DNA of 64,000 nucleotides from Nitrosomonas sp. Nm84. Its GTDB lineage: Bacteria; Pseudomonadota; Gammaproteobacteria; Burkholderiales; Nitrosomonadaceae. The position numbers and the translations under genes are program-made. Under the pieces are notes generated by a model that made no database searches, had not been told where the DNA came from, and saw nothing but the letters and a program-made list of their open reading frames with translations. Positions 57,171 to 64,000 of the stretch are shown here, piece by piece. Every line of letters starts with the position of its first letter. Within the stretch, counting starts at the first letter, position 1. The stretch is from assembly GCF_003201565.1 (NCBI RefSeq), contig NZ_QJJP01000001.1, positions 62,001-126,000 on the forward strand. The letters are read 5' to 3'.

Positions 57171-58685
57171 ATGCGCCTATTCCGCCTTCTAAAAATACTA
57201 TCTGTTGCTTTCCGGTTTGGATTAGACGAATTTGTTTTGAGTCATAGTCGATTGAAATTCTTGCGGGCTTTTGTAAGAACAATGACTTTCTGGCGGAAAC
57301 TCGATAATCCACGCGGCGAAAGATTACGGCTGGCGCTGGAAACGTTAGGCCCGATTTTTGTTAAATTCGGCCAAATGCTATCCACCCGGCGCGATCTGTT
57401 ACCACAAGATATCGCTGATGAATTAGCCAAGCTGCAGGATCAGGTACCGCCTTTTTCTTACAAATTTGTATTATCCACGTTAGAAAAAGAATATGGCCAA
57501 AAAATCAATAAAGTATTCTTTAAGTTTGATGAAACACCAATAGCCAGCGCATCGGTCGCACAAGTTCATCTCGCCGTATTGCATGATGGCACCGAAGTAG
57601 CCGTAAAAATATTACGCCCTAATCTCGCCCCCACTATCGCGCACGATGTCGCCCTGATGGATACGGGTGCTTGGCTGGCTGAAGCAATCTGGGCAGACGG
57701 CAAGCGCCTGAAATTACGCCAAGTCGTCTCAGAATTTGCCCGGCATTTGGATGATGAGCTTGACCTGATGCGTGAAGCGGCTAACTGTAGCCAACTGCGC
57801 CGCAATTTTCTTGACTCTCCTCTATTACTGGTGCCCGAAGTCTATTGGGATTACTGCCGCAGCAGCATAATGGTGATGGAGCGCGTCAAAGGTATACCGA
57901 TCAGCCATGTCGATCAGTTAAGAGAACAAGGCATTGATATTCCGCAACTGGCACGTGTCGGGGTGGAAATATTTTTTACGCAAGTATTCCGAGATGGTTA
58001 TTTTCATGCCGACATGCATCCGGGAAATATTTTTGTTGGTGCAAATGGCCAGTATATTGCGGTTGATTTCGGCATTATGGGAACGCTCAGCGATGAAGAT
58101 AAAAATTATCTTGCACAAAACTTTTTGGCTTTCTTCCGCCGCGATTACGGGCGAGTTGCACAAGCACACGTTGAAGCTGGTTGGGCGCCTAAAGATACCC
58201 GCATAGATGATTTTGAGTCGGCCATACGGGCTGTCTGCGAGCCCATCTTTGACAAGCCGCTGAAAGAAATTTCATTTGGACGTGTGCTATTTCAATTATT
58301 TCAAGCGTCACGGCAATTTAATGTCGAAATCCAGCCACAATTGGTTCTACTACAAAAAACATTACTCAATATTGAAGGTCTCGGCCGCGATCTGGATCCT
58401 GATCTGGATCTGTGGAAAACCGCCAAACCCTTCTTGGAACGTTGGATGGCTGAACAGATCGGCTTGCGCGGATTTGCCAGCCGGATAGAAAAAGAAATAC
58501 CTAACTGGGCGATTATTCTGCCAGAATTTCCCCGCTTGATACATCAGGCTCTTGCTGAAAATCGTAATCTCGAGCTGGAAAAAAAGATGACTGATCTGGT
58601 CATTGAAGAAAAACATCAGAATCGCTTGTTGGCGCTCATTGCGATTTTACTGGCTGGATTGCTGGCTTGGCAGATATTCCACTAA
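57171..58685 (+). CDS. ubiB: Ubiquinone biosynthesis atypical kinase UbiB
   Basis: ABC1/ADCK-family ATPase required for coenzyme Q synthesis. It has 504 residues. The KxGQ motif is in [16 protein letters not shown], the Ala-rich loop in [11 protein letters not shown] and the invariant Lys in [19 protein letters not shown] and DFGIMG contain the catalytic/metal residues. A C-terminal membrane segment lies at about 485-502 ([18 protein letters not shown]). No terminator is seen before the decayed region that follows. Confidence 0.95.
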   Translation: MRLFRLLKILSVAFRFGLDEFVLSHSRLKFLRAFVRTMTFWRKLDNPRGERLRLALETLGPIFVKFGQMLSTRRDLLPQDIADELAKLQDQVPPFSYKFVLSTLEKEYGQKINKVFFKFDETPIASASVAQVHLAVLHDGTEVAVKILRPNLAPTIAHDVALMDTGAWLAEAIWADGKRLKLRQVVSEFARHLDDELDLMREAANCSQLRRNFLDSPLLLVPEVYWDYCRSSIMVMERVKGIPISHVDQLREQGIDIPQLARVGVEIFFTQVFRDGYFHADMHPGNIFVGANGQYIAVDFGIMGTLSDEDKNYLAQNFLAFFRRDYGRVAQAHVEAGWAPKDTRIDDFESAIRAVCEPIFDKPLKEISFGRVLFQLFQASRQFNVEIQPQLVLLQKTLLNIEGLGRDLDPDLDLWKTAKPFLERWMAEQIGLRGFASRIEKEIPNWAIILPEFPRLIHQALAENRNLELEKKMTDLVIEEKHQNRLLALIAILLAGLLAWQIFH

Positions 58686-58771
58686 TTTCAAATAACATCT
58701 ATTGAATAAATATATTCGATGCGTCAGTAGATTTTGATAAATTTGATACTTTCTTCTCTACAAGAAAAGTA

Positions 58772-58938
58772 ATGGTACTCCTCGAAATCCGGAACATTAC
58801 CAAACGCTTTGGAAGTTTCACCGCGGTCGATAACACCAGCATCGCATCAACACAGGCGAGTTCTTCACTCTCCTAGATCCATCCAGTTGCGGTAAAACCA
58901 CGCTGTTGCGCATGATTGCCGGTTTTGACGCACCCTGA
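58772..58938 (+). pseudogene. ABC transporter ATPase fragment (PotA-like)
   Basis: The reading frame from the ATG at 58772 gives [23 protein letters not shown], broken by a +1 shift near 58843. It continues [21 protein letters not shown] and RMIAGFDAP before TGA. This is the N-terminal ~55 residues of a spermidine/putrescine-type ATPase, with Walker A altered to PSSCGKTT. Nothing of the signature or Walker B remains. A dead fragment, probably left by a deletion. Confidence 0.8.
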
Positions 58939-58959
58939 TAGCGAACTCCAGCAATCATA

Positions 58960-59270
58960 GCTACGGCAACCGCAGAATCGGAAAAGCGCTCAATGCGTTG
59001 GTCTCAGCGTCAATCTCAGAAATCACATCACGTGTAAATTCGAATTCGCCAAGTCTTCCATCGATTCATCGCTTAAACCGCCGTTCCACATTCCTACCAA
59101 CAACATCTTGAACAGCAGCAGCCTCGAATACACCGAGCGGCCTGCTGCACTCGATACCGGTGCATAATGCTCCGCGATTGCTTTCTCTACCATGTTCCAG
59201 TCGATCAACTGATCAATCTGCTTCAGGAAGTTCCCTTTACGGGTCGGCGGGTTACATCATATTCCGAGAA
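58960..59270 (-). pseudogene. IS5-family transposase remnant
   Basis: On the minus strand MNFSEYDVTRRPVKG, a frameshift, then NFLKQIDQLIDWNMVEKAI, EHYAPVSSAAGRSVYSRLLL, FKMLLVGMWNGGLSDESMED and LANSNLHVM lead to a TGA where the family has Arg (VMRFLGL). The sequence then decays. This is the N-terminal third of an IS5/IS1031-type transposase. The DDE core and the other end of the element are gone. Confidence 0.85.
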
Positions 59271-59357
59271 ATTCATATCAATCATTTCAATGATATTGTT
59301 TTAAAACACAATTTATCACTCGATTCAGTACTCTAGTATCGACCGTGCAAGGGTCTC

Positions 59358-59433
59358 GTAATCAATGAGCATTTTGAGCTTGTTTTCAACTTCATAGCGG
59401 CAACGCAGATGGTTTTTTAACAGCTTGTTAAAA
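59358..59433 (+). repeat. Dispersed repeat, copy C (5'-truncated)
   Basis: Only the 3' half of the repeat is present: GTAATCAATGAGCATTTTGAG, CTTGTTTTCAAC, ATAGCGGCAACGCAGATGG and the terminal TTTTTTAACAGCTTGTTAAA. This end is the clearest copy of the 3' inverted repeat. The truncation abuts the IS5 relic region. Confidence 0.8.
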
Positions 59434-59575
59434 TTCCGATTAATTCATCCATCACTCTCTTGACAGCCAATAGCCGGATGCAGTCTACTATCAACCAGCT
59501 ACTTTAGTTTATCTTCCCATCCTGCTGTAGCTTGTACTTATCTCCAGTCGTTCACCATGAAGGAGAATCACTGTT

Positions 59576-61471
59576 GTGTTTTCAGCGCTTAAAAACTTCA
59601 GTCTCGTAAGAACACTTGGCTATCTTGCATTTTCTGCCAGTTGGCTGGGTTTTGCTTATTATTTTGGGCGGCTGATTCCCGATCAGCAACTATGGTTTGC
59701 GTTGTTGGTAACATTTCTGTTTGGATTACCCATTTATTTTGCTGCGATCTATGCGGTAACCATACAAAGAATCTACCTTTCCAGTCAGTTCAAAAAATTG
59801 GGCATTCTACATTGGCTGTTTACACGTCGGATTCTGGCCTATATCTGGTGGCTGTTATGGTCGGTTATTTTTGCATTTCTGCTGTTATTTTATCTCGGTG
59901 CGGCTGAAAAACAGGAATGGGTTACCTTCTTCGCGGCCATTCCAGTATTTTCCGTCATTTATGCTGTTTGTTTCCCCATCGCAGCGCGCGAATACAAACC
60001 TTACATTGCTGTGCATAAATCTTTAACCTGGTCGCGCTGGATCACCGCGCTGGCAATGGCCGTGTTTTTTGTTGTATTCGTCAACAATACGGATATAAAC
60101 CGTCAATATACCTCATTGACAGAAGCCGTCGCGACCGAAAGTCAAAAATTGACTGGCGCTTCCAACAGCATTCTCATTCTTGAAACCAACCGTTTATTGG
60201 GTTTTATTGAAGGATTGAAGCGTTACGCGTTAGGCAGTTTGCATTCATTCAATGACACGCTATATCTGGGCGCTCTTTTTTTAGGCAGTTTGCTGTTTTT
60301 TTATAATGTAGCGCTTGGAATTTCCAGTTTCATGGTATCGCTATCCGAATACCGTCGCGTATTTGGCCCCATCCAGGATAGCGATCAGCCACCTGCGGTT
60401 TCTCCATGGGCTTGGGCAATTACGTCGGCATTCACTACTTTTTTTGTCTTGTTCATTTATGTACCTTCGACAGTGTACGTAGATGCTTGGTTACGTTCTA
60501 ATCCAGAAGCTATCGGAGAAATTCACACCTCACAACAAGCTGTGGTCGAAACGGTGGAAATGATCGGTGATAATTACTACAAACCCGGCACAACAGAACA
60601 AATTGAGCAGGCGTATCTCGATAGCCTCGGCAAGCTGGAAACATCGCTAGAAGAATTACGTGAAGCCACCGATACCGGGTTTAGGCAAATGTCCGAAAAT
60701 GTTGATGACTACCTGGATTGGTACTACAGTTTACCGGGTGAATACGAACGGATTGTGGCATTAGCCACGGGCGTGCTAGAAAATTGGATGGCAGAAAAAC
60801 TACAAAATTACTTGATGAAAGGCAATGTATTCGGTCCCGTGCAGCAATCCATTGAAAATGTGCTACAAAATAATCAACAATTACGTGCTCAGCATGTGCA
60901 AAAAGTCGAACAGATATTGACCGAAAATCGTGTCCAGCCCGCCGATAACTCACAGCTGGAAATCGTCAGGCATGCATCATTGAATGCACTCAAAGAGCCG
61001 CCTGCACACAGTGTCATCGTCAATCTGGAAAACCGTATGTTGATTTCGGGCGGGATTGGTACCGCCGGTGCCATCACCGGTGCCATCGCTGGCAAGATCA
61101 CAGCCAAAGTGGCGGGTAAAGGCATTATCAAGCTCGGTGCGCAAGCCCTGATTAAAGTAACCGCGGGCAAAGCAGTGAGTGCCTTGGGCGGAGCAGCGGC
61201 AGGCGCCGCTACCGGTATGGCACTGGGTTCATTCATTCCCGGTATCGGCACAGCCATCGGCGCAGCAATTGGTGGTATTATTGGCGGCATCACCATCGGA
61301 TTGACTGTTGAAAAGCTTCTGCTGATGCTCGAGGAAGCATTTTCACGCGAAGAATTTAAGCACCAGATCCTTGAAGCGATCAAAGAAGAACGTATCGAAT
61401 TTGAGAAACTCTTAAATAACCCGATTGTCTCTGATACAACACCTGGAAACGTCGAGCTTGAAGCACACTAA
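59576..61471 (+). CDS. Large membrane protein with glycine-zipper C-terminus, unknown function
   Basis: A 631-residue protein I cannot assign. Seven hydrophobic segments are visible at about 10-30, 39-63, 86-110, 117-140, 150-165, 223-255 and 278-305. A long soluble, largely helical part follows (about 310-485). Then comes a Gly/Ala-rich hydrophobic stretch (about 490-585) with GxxxG-like repeats such as GAITGAIAGKITAKVAGKG and GTAIGAAIGGIIGGITIG. The end is charged (FSREEFKHQILEAIKEERIEFE, two segments). Start is GTG behind AAGGAG. The TAA stop opens repeat copy D. A pore- or scaffold-like function is conceivable but unsupported. Confidence 0.7.
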   Translation: MFSALKNFSLVRTLGYLAFSASWLGFAYYFGRLIPDQQLWFALLVTFLFGLPIYFAAIYAVTIQRIYLSSQFKKLGILHWLFTRRILAYIWWLLWSVIFAFLLLFYLGAAEKQEWVTFFAAIPVFSVIYAVCFPIAAREYKPYIAVHKSLTWSRWITALAMAVFFVVFVNNTDINRQYTSLTEAVATESQKLTGASNSILILETNRLLGFIEGLKRYALGSLHSFNDTLYLGALFLGSLLFFYNVALGISSFMVSLSEYRRVFGPIQDSDQPPAVSPWAWAITSAFTTFFVLFIYVPSTVYVDAWLRSNPEAIGEIHTSQQAVVETVEMIGDNYYKPGTTEQIEQAYLDSLGKLETSLEELREATDTGFRQMSENVDDYLDWYYSLPGEYERIVALATGVLENWMAEKLQNYLMKGNVFGPVQQSIENVLQNNQQLRAQHVQKVEQILTENRVQPADNSQLEIVRHASLNALKEPPAHSVIVNLENRMLISGGIGTAGAITGAIAGKITAKVAGKGIIKLGAQALIKVTAGKAVSALGGAAAGAATGMALGSFIPGIGTAIGAAIGGIIGGITIGLTVEKLLLMLEEAFSREEFKHQILEAIKEERIEFEKLLNNPIVSDTTPGNVELEAH

Positions 61472-61612
61472 CGAATCGTTGAAAAACGTTTCCTAGGCAG
61501 CCACGACATCAGGAAAAAACAGGCGAAAAGCGCAGTTTATGGGTAATCAATGAGCAGTTTTACCCTGTTTTTAACACCGTAGCAGCAGTGCAGATCGTTT
61601 CTCAACACCTGC
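61469..61612 (+). repeat. Dispersed ~150-bp repeat, copy D
   Basis: TAACGAATCGTTGAAAAACG overlaps the TAA stop of the 631-residue gene. AAAAAACAGGCGAAAAGCGC, AGTTTATGGGTAATCAATGA, CCCTGTTTTTAACACCGTAG and CAGATCGTTTCTCAACACCTG follow. The element ends about 42 bp before the antiporter start codon. Confidence 0.82.
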
Positions 61613-61653
61613 AAAGCATAAACAACCAGCAAATAATACACATTGGAATCCAC

Positions 61654-63363
61654 ATGGAACATAACGTTGCCCTGATTACAACGATTGCAGCCGGTTTTGG
61701 TCTGGCTTTGATTTTTGGGTTCATCGCAGAACGGCTTAAGACACCTGCGTTAGTAGGCTATCTGCTCGCCGGCATTGCAATCAGTCCATCAACGCCAGGA
61801 TTTGTCGCGGATATCGGCATTGCCTCTCAGTTATCGGAAATCGGTGTCATGTTGCTGATGTTCGGGGTTGGACTGCATTTTTCGCTGGATGACCTGCTTG
61901 CTGTCAAGCGTATCGCGCTACCTGGTGCAATCGTTCAGATGGCGGTCGCAACTGCACTCGGCATGACGCTGGCAATGTGGTGGGGATGGAGTGCGGGCGC
62001 CGGCTTGGTGCTGGGGTTGTCATTATCCTGTGCCAGCACGGTAGTGCTACTGAAGGCGCTGGAATCACGCGGATTTCTGGAAACCATGAACGGCCGTATC
62101 GCTGTCGGCTGGTTGATCGTTGAAGACCTGGTGACGGTGCTGATTCTGGTATTGTTGCCTTCGTTTGCCACCATGCTGGGAGGATCCAGCGGCGCTGAAA
62201 ATGCAACGGATCCCTTATGGTACACAATTGGCATCACTTTGCTGTTGGTTTCAGCTTTCATTGCCTTGATGCTCATTGTTGGCCGGCGTGTATTGCCTTG
62301 GTTACTATGGCAGGTCGCCCGCACCGGCTCGCGCGAAATGTTTACGCTGGCTGTCGTTGCTGCTGCTATCTGCATTGCTTATGGCGCTGCGGCGCTGTTT
62401 AACGTGTCTTTCGCACTGGGCGCCTTCTTTGCCGGTATGGTCATGCGCGAATCCAAATTCAGCCAGCGCGCCGCCGAAGAATCCCTGCCACTGCGTGACG
62501 CCTTTGCGGTATTGTTTTTCGTCTCAGTCGGCATGCTGTTCGATCCAGCCGTACTAGTTGAAGAACCCATGCGGGTTTTAGGCGTCGTGGCAATCATTGT
62601 GGTGGGAAAATCCGTAGCAGCCATGTTGCTGGTTTTGATGCTGGGCTATCCACTTAATACCGTCTTGATCGTAGCAGCCAGCCTGGGGCAAATTGGTGAA
62701 TTCTCATTCATTCTGGCAGGATTGGGGCTATCGCTCGGATTGATGCCTGCGGAAGGCATGAGCTTGGTACTTGCCGGCGCGTTAATCTCTATCGCCTTCA
62801 ATCCCATTGCTTTCGCTGCGATCGTGCCATTCCGGAACTGGATGCTAAAACACTCGGCATTAGCGCGTAAATATGAAAATCGCGACGATCCATACGCAGA
62901 ACTACCCATGAGTACCGAACGCAAATTTCTGCAAGGTCAGGTTGTGCTTGTGGGTTATGGCCATGTCGGCCAACGTATTGCCAATGCACTAAACGAACAG
63001 AACATTCCCTATATCATTGCGGAACAAAACCGTGAACTGGTGCAGGATTTGCGCAAACAAGGCATCAATGCCGTGTCCGGTGATGCCACAGATCCTTCCG
63101 TGCTGATACAAGCGCACATCACGGATGCGGGCATGCTGGTGATTGCCACGCCCGATCCGTTGAATGTGCGCCAAATGATTGATACCGCACGCACGCTGAA
63201 CCCGGATATTGAAATTGTGCTACGCACCCGCAGTGAGGATGAATCGAAATTACTGCGCAACGACAATATGGGTACGGTATTCTTTGGCGAGGAGGAGCTC
63301 GCCAAGAACATGACGCATCATATTTTGAACCGTTTCAACACAAAATCTGAAGCACCGCATTGA
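61654..63363 (+). CDS. ybaL: Kef/YbaL-type cation/proton antiporter with RCK domain
   Basis: Monovalent cation:proton antiporter-2 family protein of 569 residues. The N-terminal ~390 residues form about 12 membrane segments, with GYLLAGIAISPSTPGF and the SCASTVVLLKALE region typical of the YbaL/RosB branch. The C-terminal TrkA-N (RCK) domain begins VVLVGYGHVGQRIANAL and contains GDATDPSVL. The ATG at 61654 opens MEHNVALITTIAAGFG. A longer frame to 61588 starts inside repeat D and is rejected. The symbol is by resemblance; K+ specificity is not proven. Confidence 0.87.
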   Translation: MEHNVALITTIAAGFGLALIFGFIAERLKTPALVGYLLAGIAISPSTPGFVADIGIASQLSEIGVMLLMFGVGLHFSLDDLLAVKRIALPGAIVQMAVATALGMTLAMWWGWSAGAGLVLGLSLSCASTVVLLKALESRGFLETMNGRIAVGWLIVEDLVTVLILVLLPSFATMLGGSSGAENATDPLWYTIGITLLLVSAFIALMLIVGRRVLPWLLWQVARTGSREMFTLAVVAAAICIAYGAAALFNVSFALGAFFAGMVMRESKFSQRAAEESLPLRDAFAVLFFVSVGMLFDPAVLVEEPMRVLGVVAIIVVGKSVAAMLLVLMLGYPLNTVLIVAASLGQIGEFSFILAGLGLSLGLMPAEGMSLVLAGALISIAFNPIAFAAIVPFRNWMLKHSALARKYENRDDPYAELPMSTERKFLQGQVVLVGYGHVGQRIANALNEQNIPYIIAEQNRELVQDLRKQGINAVSGDATDPSVLIQAHITDAGMLVIATPDPLNVRQMIDTARTLNPDIEIVLRTRSEDESKLLRNDNMGTVFFGEEELAKNMTHHILNRFNTKSEAPH

Positions 63364-63434
63364 AAAATGCTTACCTGACCCAAGAGACGCAAGCAACTTA
63401 TGCAACCGATGCAAACCTTTACGAGATTAACGCA

Positions 63435-63737
63435 ATGACAGAACAATTTTATGTGGGTATCGATCAGGATAACAACGAAGGACTTACCCATTTAGGTCGT
63501 ATCGTGCGGGATGCCTGGGTATTTGGCATTTTGCCGGAAACAGAAACCTGCACCGGCTGGAGCGGCGCGCAAATGCAAACGCTATACGAAAAAGTCCATG
63601 CCGCCTGGGAGCCCTATGCGCACTTGCCAAGCCGCTTACCGGATGATTTACGCGAGCGGCATACGCGGCTATATACGCTGGCTATTGAGAATGCCAAGAA
63701 AAAAGGCTGGGATACCGAACTTAAGGACGATGATTAG
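63435..63737 (+). CDS. Conserved-looking small protein of unknown function
   Basis: A 100-residue acidic, soluble protein, opening MTEQFYVGIDQDNNEGLTHL. It contains GRIVRDAWVFGILPETETC, a Trp-rich middle (GWSG, AAWEPYAHLP) and a helical end. I do not recognise a family. A TTG-initiated longer frame to 63360 overlaps the antiporter stop. The ATG at 63435 is chosen although its ribosome site (GAGA) is weak. Probably co-transcribed with the antiporter gene. Confidence 0.6.
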   Translation: MTEQFYVGIDQDNNEGLTHLGRIVRDAWVFGILPETETCTGWSGAQMQTLYEKVHAAWEPYAHLPSRLPDDLRERHTRLYTLAIENAKKKGWDTELKDDD

Positions 63738-63745
63738 CAGGCCTG

Positions 63746-64000
63746 TTATCTTTTTGCCGGAAAATTGATAATCCTCGCCGGTCCCTCCAGTCTTTCCTTG
63801 TTGATCAACGCTTGCAATGCCGCCGGAAATTCACTTTGCAAACGCGCCATGATCACTGACATATTGTCACGGTAATAAGCTGCTTGATAAGCGACCGGCT
63901 GATCCAAAGCGTCACGCACATGCGGCTTAAAATTTTGCCATGCAATATCTATCCAGCATTTACGTTCTCCATCAATAAACACAAACTCTTCACTGTCAAT
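63746..64000 (-). CDS. C-terminal part of an unidentified gene (runs off the window)
   Basis: An open frame enters from the right edge and ends at TAG/TAA-side base 63746, giving at least 84 residues. The visible part reads IDSEEFVFIDGERKCWIDIAW, then a helical region (YRDNMSVIMARLQSEFPAAL) and RIINFPAKR at the end. No family was recognised. Convergent with the preceding small gene, 8 bp between stops. A GTG at 63982 could be a start, but the frame stays open upstream, so the protein is probably longer. Confidence 0.55.
   Translation of the reverse strand: MDSEEFVFIDGERKCWIDIAWQNFKPHVRDALDQPVAYQAAYYRDNMSVIMARLQSEFPAALQALINKERLEGPARIINFPAKR

Noticed and set aside
61588..61653. N-terminal extension of the Kef/YbaL antiporter
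   Set aside because: It would begin within repeat D and adds a polar segment before the first membrane helix; the ATG at 61654 fits the family.

Overview
The window looks like chromosomal DNA of a betaproteobacterium of the Nitrosomonas type (Nitrosomonadaceae). This is inferred from moderate base composition (mid-40s percent GC judged by eye), the gene order hisCBHAFIE-hinT-tatABC, the lepB-lepA-mucD-rseB-rseA-rpoE block, a PEP-CTERM remnant, IS5-type transposase relics and an unusual density of copper proteins. No ammonia-oxidation gene, rRNA, tRNA, CRISPR array or intact mobile element is visible, so the genus is a suggestion.

Layout. 0-6.4 kb (minus strand): a signal peptidase fragment, LepA, a small thioredoxin-fold protein, the periplasmic protease MucD and the envelope-stress module RseB-RseA-RpoE. 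6.7-15 kb: NadB, a PepSY-like periplasmic protein, BolA, an orphan secreted protein, an IS5 relic, IlvE, a CHCC zinc-finger protein, phosphomannomutase and NadE; thus both ends of NAD synthesis are here. 15-21.5 kb: a frameshifted PEP-CTERM gene, a BepA-like M48 protease, a MacA/split-MacB export system, ExoD and a DCC-type protein. 21.5-27 kb: PyrC, then RsmI divergent from an LpoA-like protein and YraN, a pteridine-reductase-like SDR and MidA. 27-34 kb: a complete second half of histidine synthesis followed by HinT and the Tat translocase. 34-38.9 kb: a secreted glycine-rich protein, copper ATPase CopA with chaperone CopZ, and bifunctional ManC.

39.2-45.2 kb is the most unusual part. Two adjacent, probably co-transcribed multicopper-oxidase-like proteins have complementary copper sites. 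The 334-residue protein keeps only the domain-1 half of a trinuclear cluster. The 927-residue protein keeps only the domain-2 half plus the type-1 site, followed by another cupredoxin domain and a beta-propeller. Neither alone could build a canonical two-domain oxidase, but together they could. Upstream lie two tandem NarL/FixJ-type regulators that arose by duplication, together with adjoining non-coding DNA; one has lost its C-terminal tail.

45.5-56 kb holds gatCAB and, divergently, the elongasome operon mreBCD-mrdA-rodA-rlpA. 56.4-64 kb holds ubiJ, ubiB, a patch of decayed genes, a large membrane protein of unknown function with a glycine-zipper C-terminus, a Kef/YbaL-type cation/proton antiporter and two small uncharacterised genes. 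A dispersed repeat of about 150 bp with terminal inverted repeats occurs five times between 44 and 62 kb. Three copies begin exactly at the TAA stop codon of the preceding gene.
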